64,000 nt of DNA, from NCBI GenBank assembly GCA_000018565.1, contig CP000875.1, positions 3,115,199-3,179,198 on the forward strand, read 5' to 3'. The stretch is from Herpetosiphon aurantiacus DSM 785. GTDB lineage: Bacteria > Chloroflexota > Chloroflexia > Chloroflexales > Herpetosiphonaceae. Below the pieces are notes generated by a model. It saw only the letters and a program-made list of their open reading frames with translations. It searched no databases and had not been told where the DNA came from. Of this stretch, positions 63,305 through 64,000 are shown piece by piece. A program made the position numbers and the translations under genes. The number at the start of each line of letters is the position of its first letter. Position 1 is the first letter of the stretch.

Positions 63305-63919
63305 TCCGGCAGAAACACAGCCTAATATCTTCAGCAAATAAACAGAATAATAATCGGGTTAGAAAATGGGCAATTTCTTGTGGTGCAGCATGTTTTTCAT
63401 AACGGGTAATAAGTTGGGCTAATCGAGCAAATTTTGCAGCAACTTCTTCGGTAACCCGCTCAGGCGTGATTGGAGAGCGAAAGGTATTAGGAGCATAAAA
63501 AATACTTCGAATCATACCAAGGCCATTCTTGGTTAATGTTTCATCGAGCGTGTGCGTTGTTACTTTTTTGACGGTGTTGGTACAGTTTGTATGAATAACG
63601 AGACTGTCAAGATCTGAGACGATCAGGAGTGGAGGATTCAACAGCGCTTCCCGATACTGGAGGAGTCGATCATACGCACGCTTAAGATTTCCATGCTTGC
63701 CTTTATATTCAATGGCAAAATAGCCTTTTTTCCAAACATCGGCCCAGCCTTTTCCTCCATTGAGTTTTGGAATCCCCGCTTCAAAGGTGTAATTGGATCT
63801 TCTTCAAGCGGGGTTTTAGCACCCACCAAGGAGCAGAGATCAGTAAAGTGTTCATAAAAGGCACGCCGTTCGTTGACCTGAATACCCCGCCATTTTCGAA
63901 CAACCTCAAGAGGTTGCAT
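63305..63919 (-). pseudogene. MmeI-like type IIL restriction-methylation gene, 5' fragment with frameshift
   Basis: The minus-strand frame from ATG 63919 (MQPLEVVRKWRGIQVNE) runs to about 63795, then needs a one-base shift to continue as NYTFEAGIPKLNGGKGWADVW, AIEYKGKHGNLKRAYDRLLQYREAL (a PD-ExK nuclease pattern), LIVSDLDSLVIHTNCTN and FLTRLLFCLFAED. This is the N-terminal part of an MmeI-like (type IIL) DNA methyltransferase/nuclease fusion. Similarity reaches almost to base 63305, where the last CRISPR repeat begins, so the methyltransferase part is gone. Another indel near the repeat junction is likely. Confidence 0.75.
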
Positions 63920-64000
63920 AGCGGCCTCACATCCAGTATGCTGGAACGATAAGAATATGATGCCCATCATAGAATTACAGATAATTAATGATCAGATGCA
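63920..64000. other. Upstream end of window
   Basis: The 80 bases before the MmeI-like fragment are AT-rich and show no credible gene; a TATGATGCC-like stretch could be its promoter on the minus strand. Confidence 0.3.

Overview
The window reads as a chromosomal segment of a free-living, Gram-positive-type (single-membrane) bacterium of the phylum Chloroflexota. A Herpetosiphon-like filamentous glider is the best guess. This is inferred from the style of the genes: many secreted polysaccharide-binding or -degrading proteins, MalT-like regulators, a ThiW-type ECF transporter, and a dispersed extragenic repeat bounded by CCCTCACCCC and GGGGTGAGGG. No rRNA or marker gene in the window proves the genus.

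Layout. 1-5.1 kb: 3' end of a secreted GH8-like glycosidase, an aldo/keto reductase, a DUF2071-type protein, and a TetR regulator with a GH13 amylase under a shared operator. 5.18-7.5 kb: orphan CRISPR array 1 beside a WYL-domain protein. 8.2-15.4 kb: a thiamin salvage/transport operon under a TPP riboswitch (HMP permease with an in-frame stop, thiM, thiE, thiW, fused EcfA-EcfA', EcfT, tenA, thiD). 15.4-19.3 kb: NDH-2, an isochorismatase-like hydrolase and two DUF1990 proteins. 19.4-24.1 kb: urease genes ureF-D-A-B-C-G, no ureE, UreG with a His-rich tail. 24.2-32.7 kb: a Hanks kinase overlapping a tiny membrane ORF, a nonsense-mutated sirtuin, a GNAT, an IS4-type element, then epimerase/HEAT/HIT genes and a secreted glycosidase-like protein. 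32.8-38.4 kb: a 1,887-residue secreted protein with three almost identical 344-residue catalytic-like modules, with a LacI regulator upstream. 40-50 kb: tRNA(CAT), an S9 peptidase, a MalT-like regulator, a histidine phosphatase and a four-gene ABC importer.

50.4-63.3 kb is the most interesting region: a complete type III-A CRISPR-Cas locus (cas10, csm2-csm5, two CARF/HEPN Csm6-like proteins in tandem, cas6, cas1, cas2, CRISPR array 2). Its Cas10 keeps the GGDD cyclase motif but begins after the place where the HD nuclease should be. Array 2 is split by an IS110/IS1111-type (DEDD) element inserted inside a CRISPR repeat. An 11-base match to that element's end sits at the same repeat position in the last, degenerate repeat of array 1, 56 kb away. 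Immediately beyond array 2 is a frameshifted, truncated MmeI-like restriction-methylation gene.

How things work together: the thi operon takes up and rebuilds thiamin precursors under TPP control; the urease genes form one overlapping operon; the csm/cas genes form one mostly overlapping + strand operon in which Cas10-made cyclic oligoadenylate should activate the two CARF/HEPN proteins, while Cas6 and Csm3 process and use crRNA. At least three genes are broken by point mutations (cytX-like permease, sirtuin, MmeI-like), which may be real decay or sequencing error.
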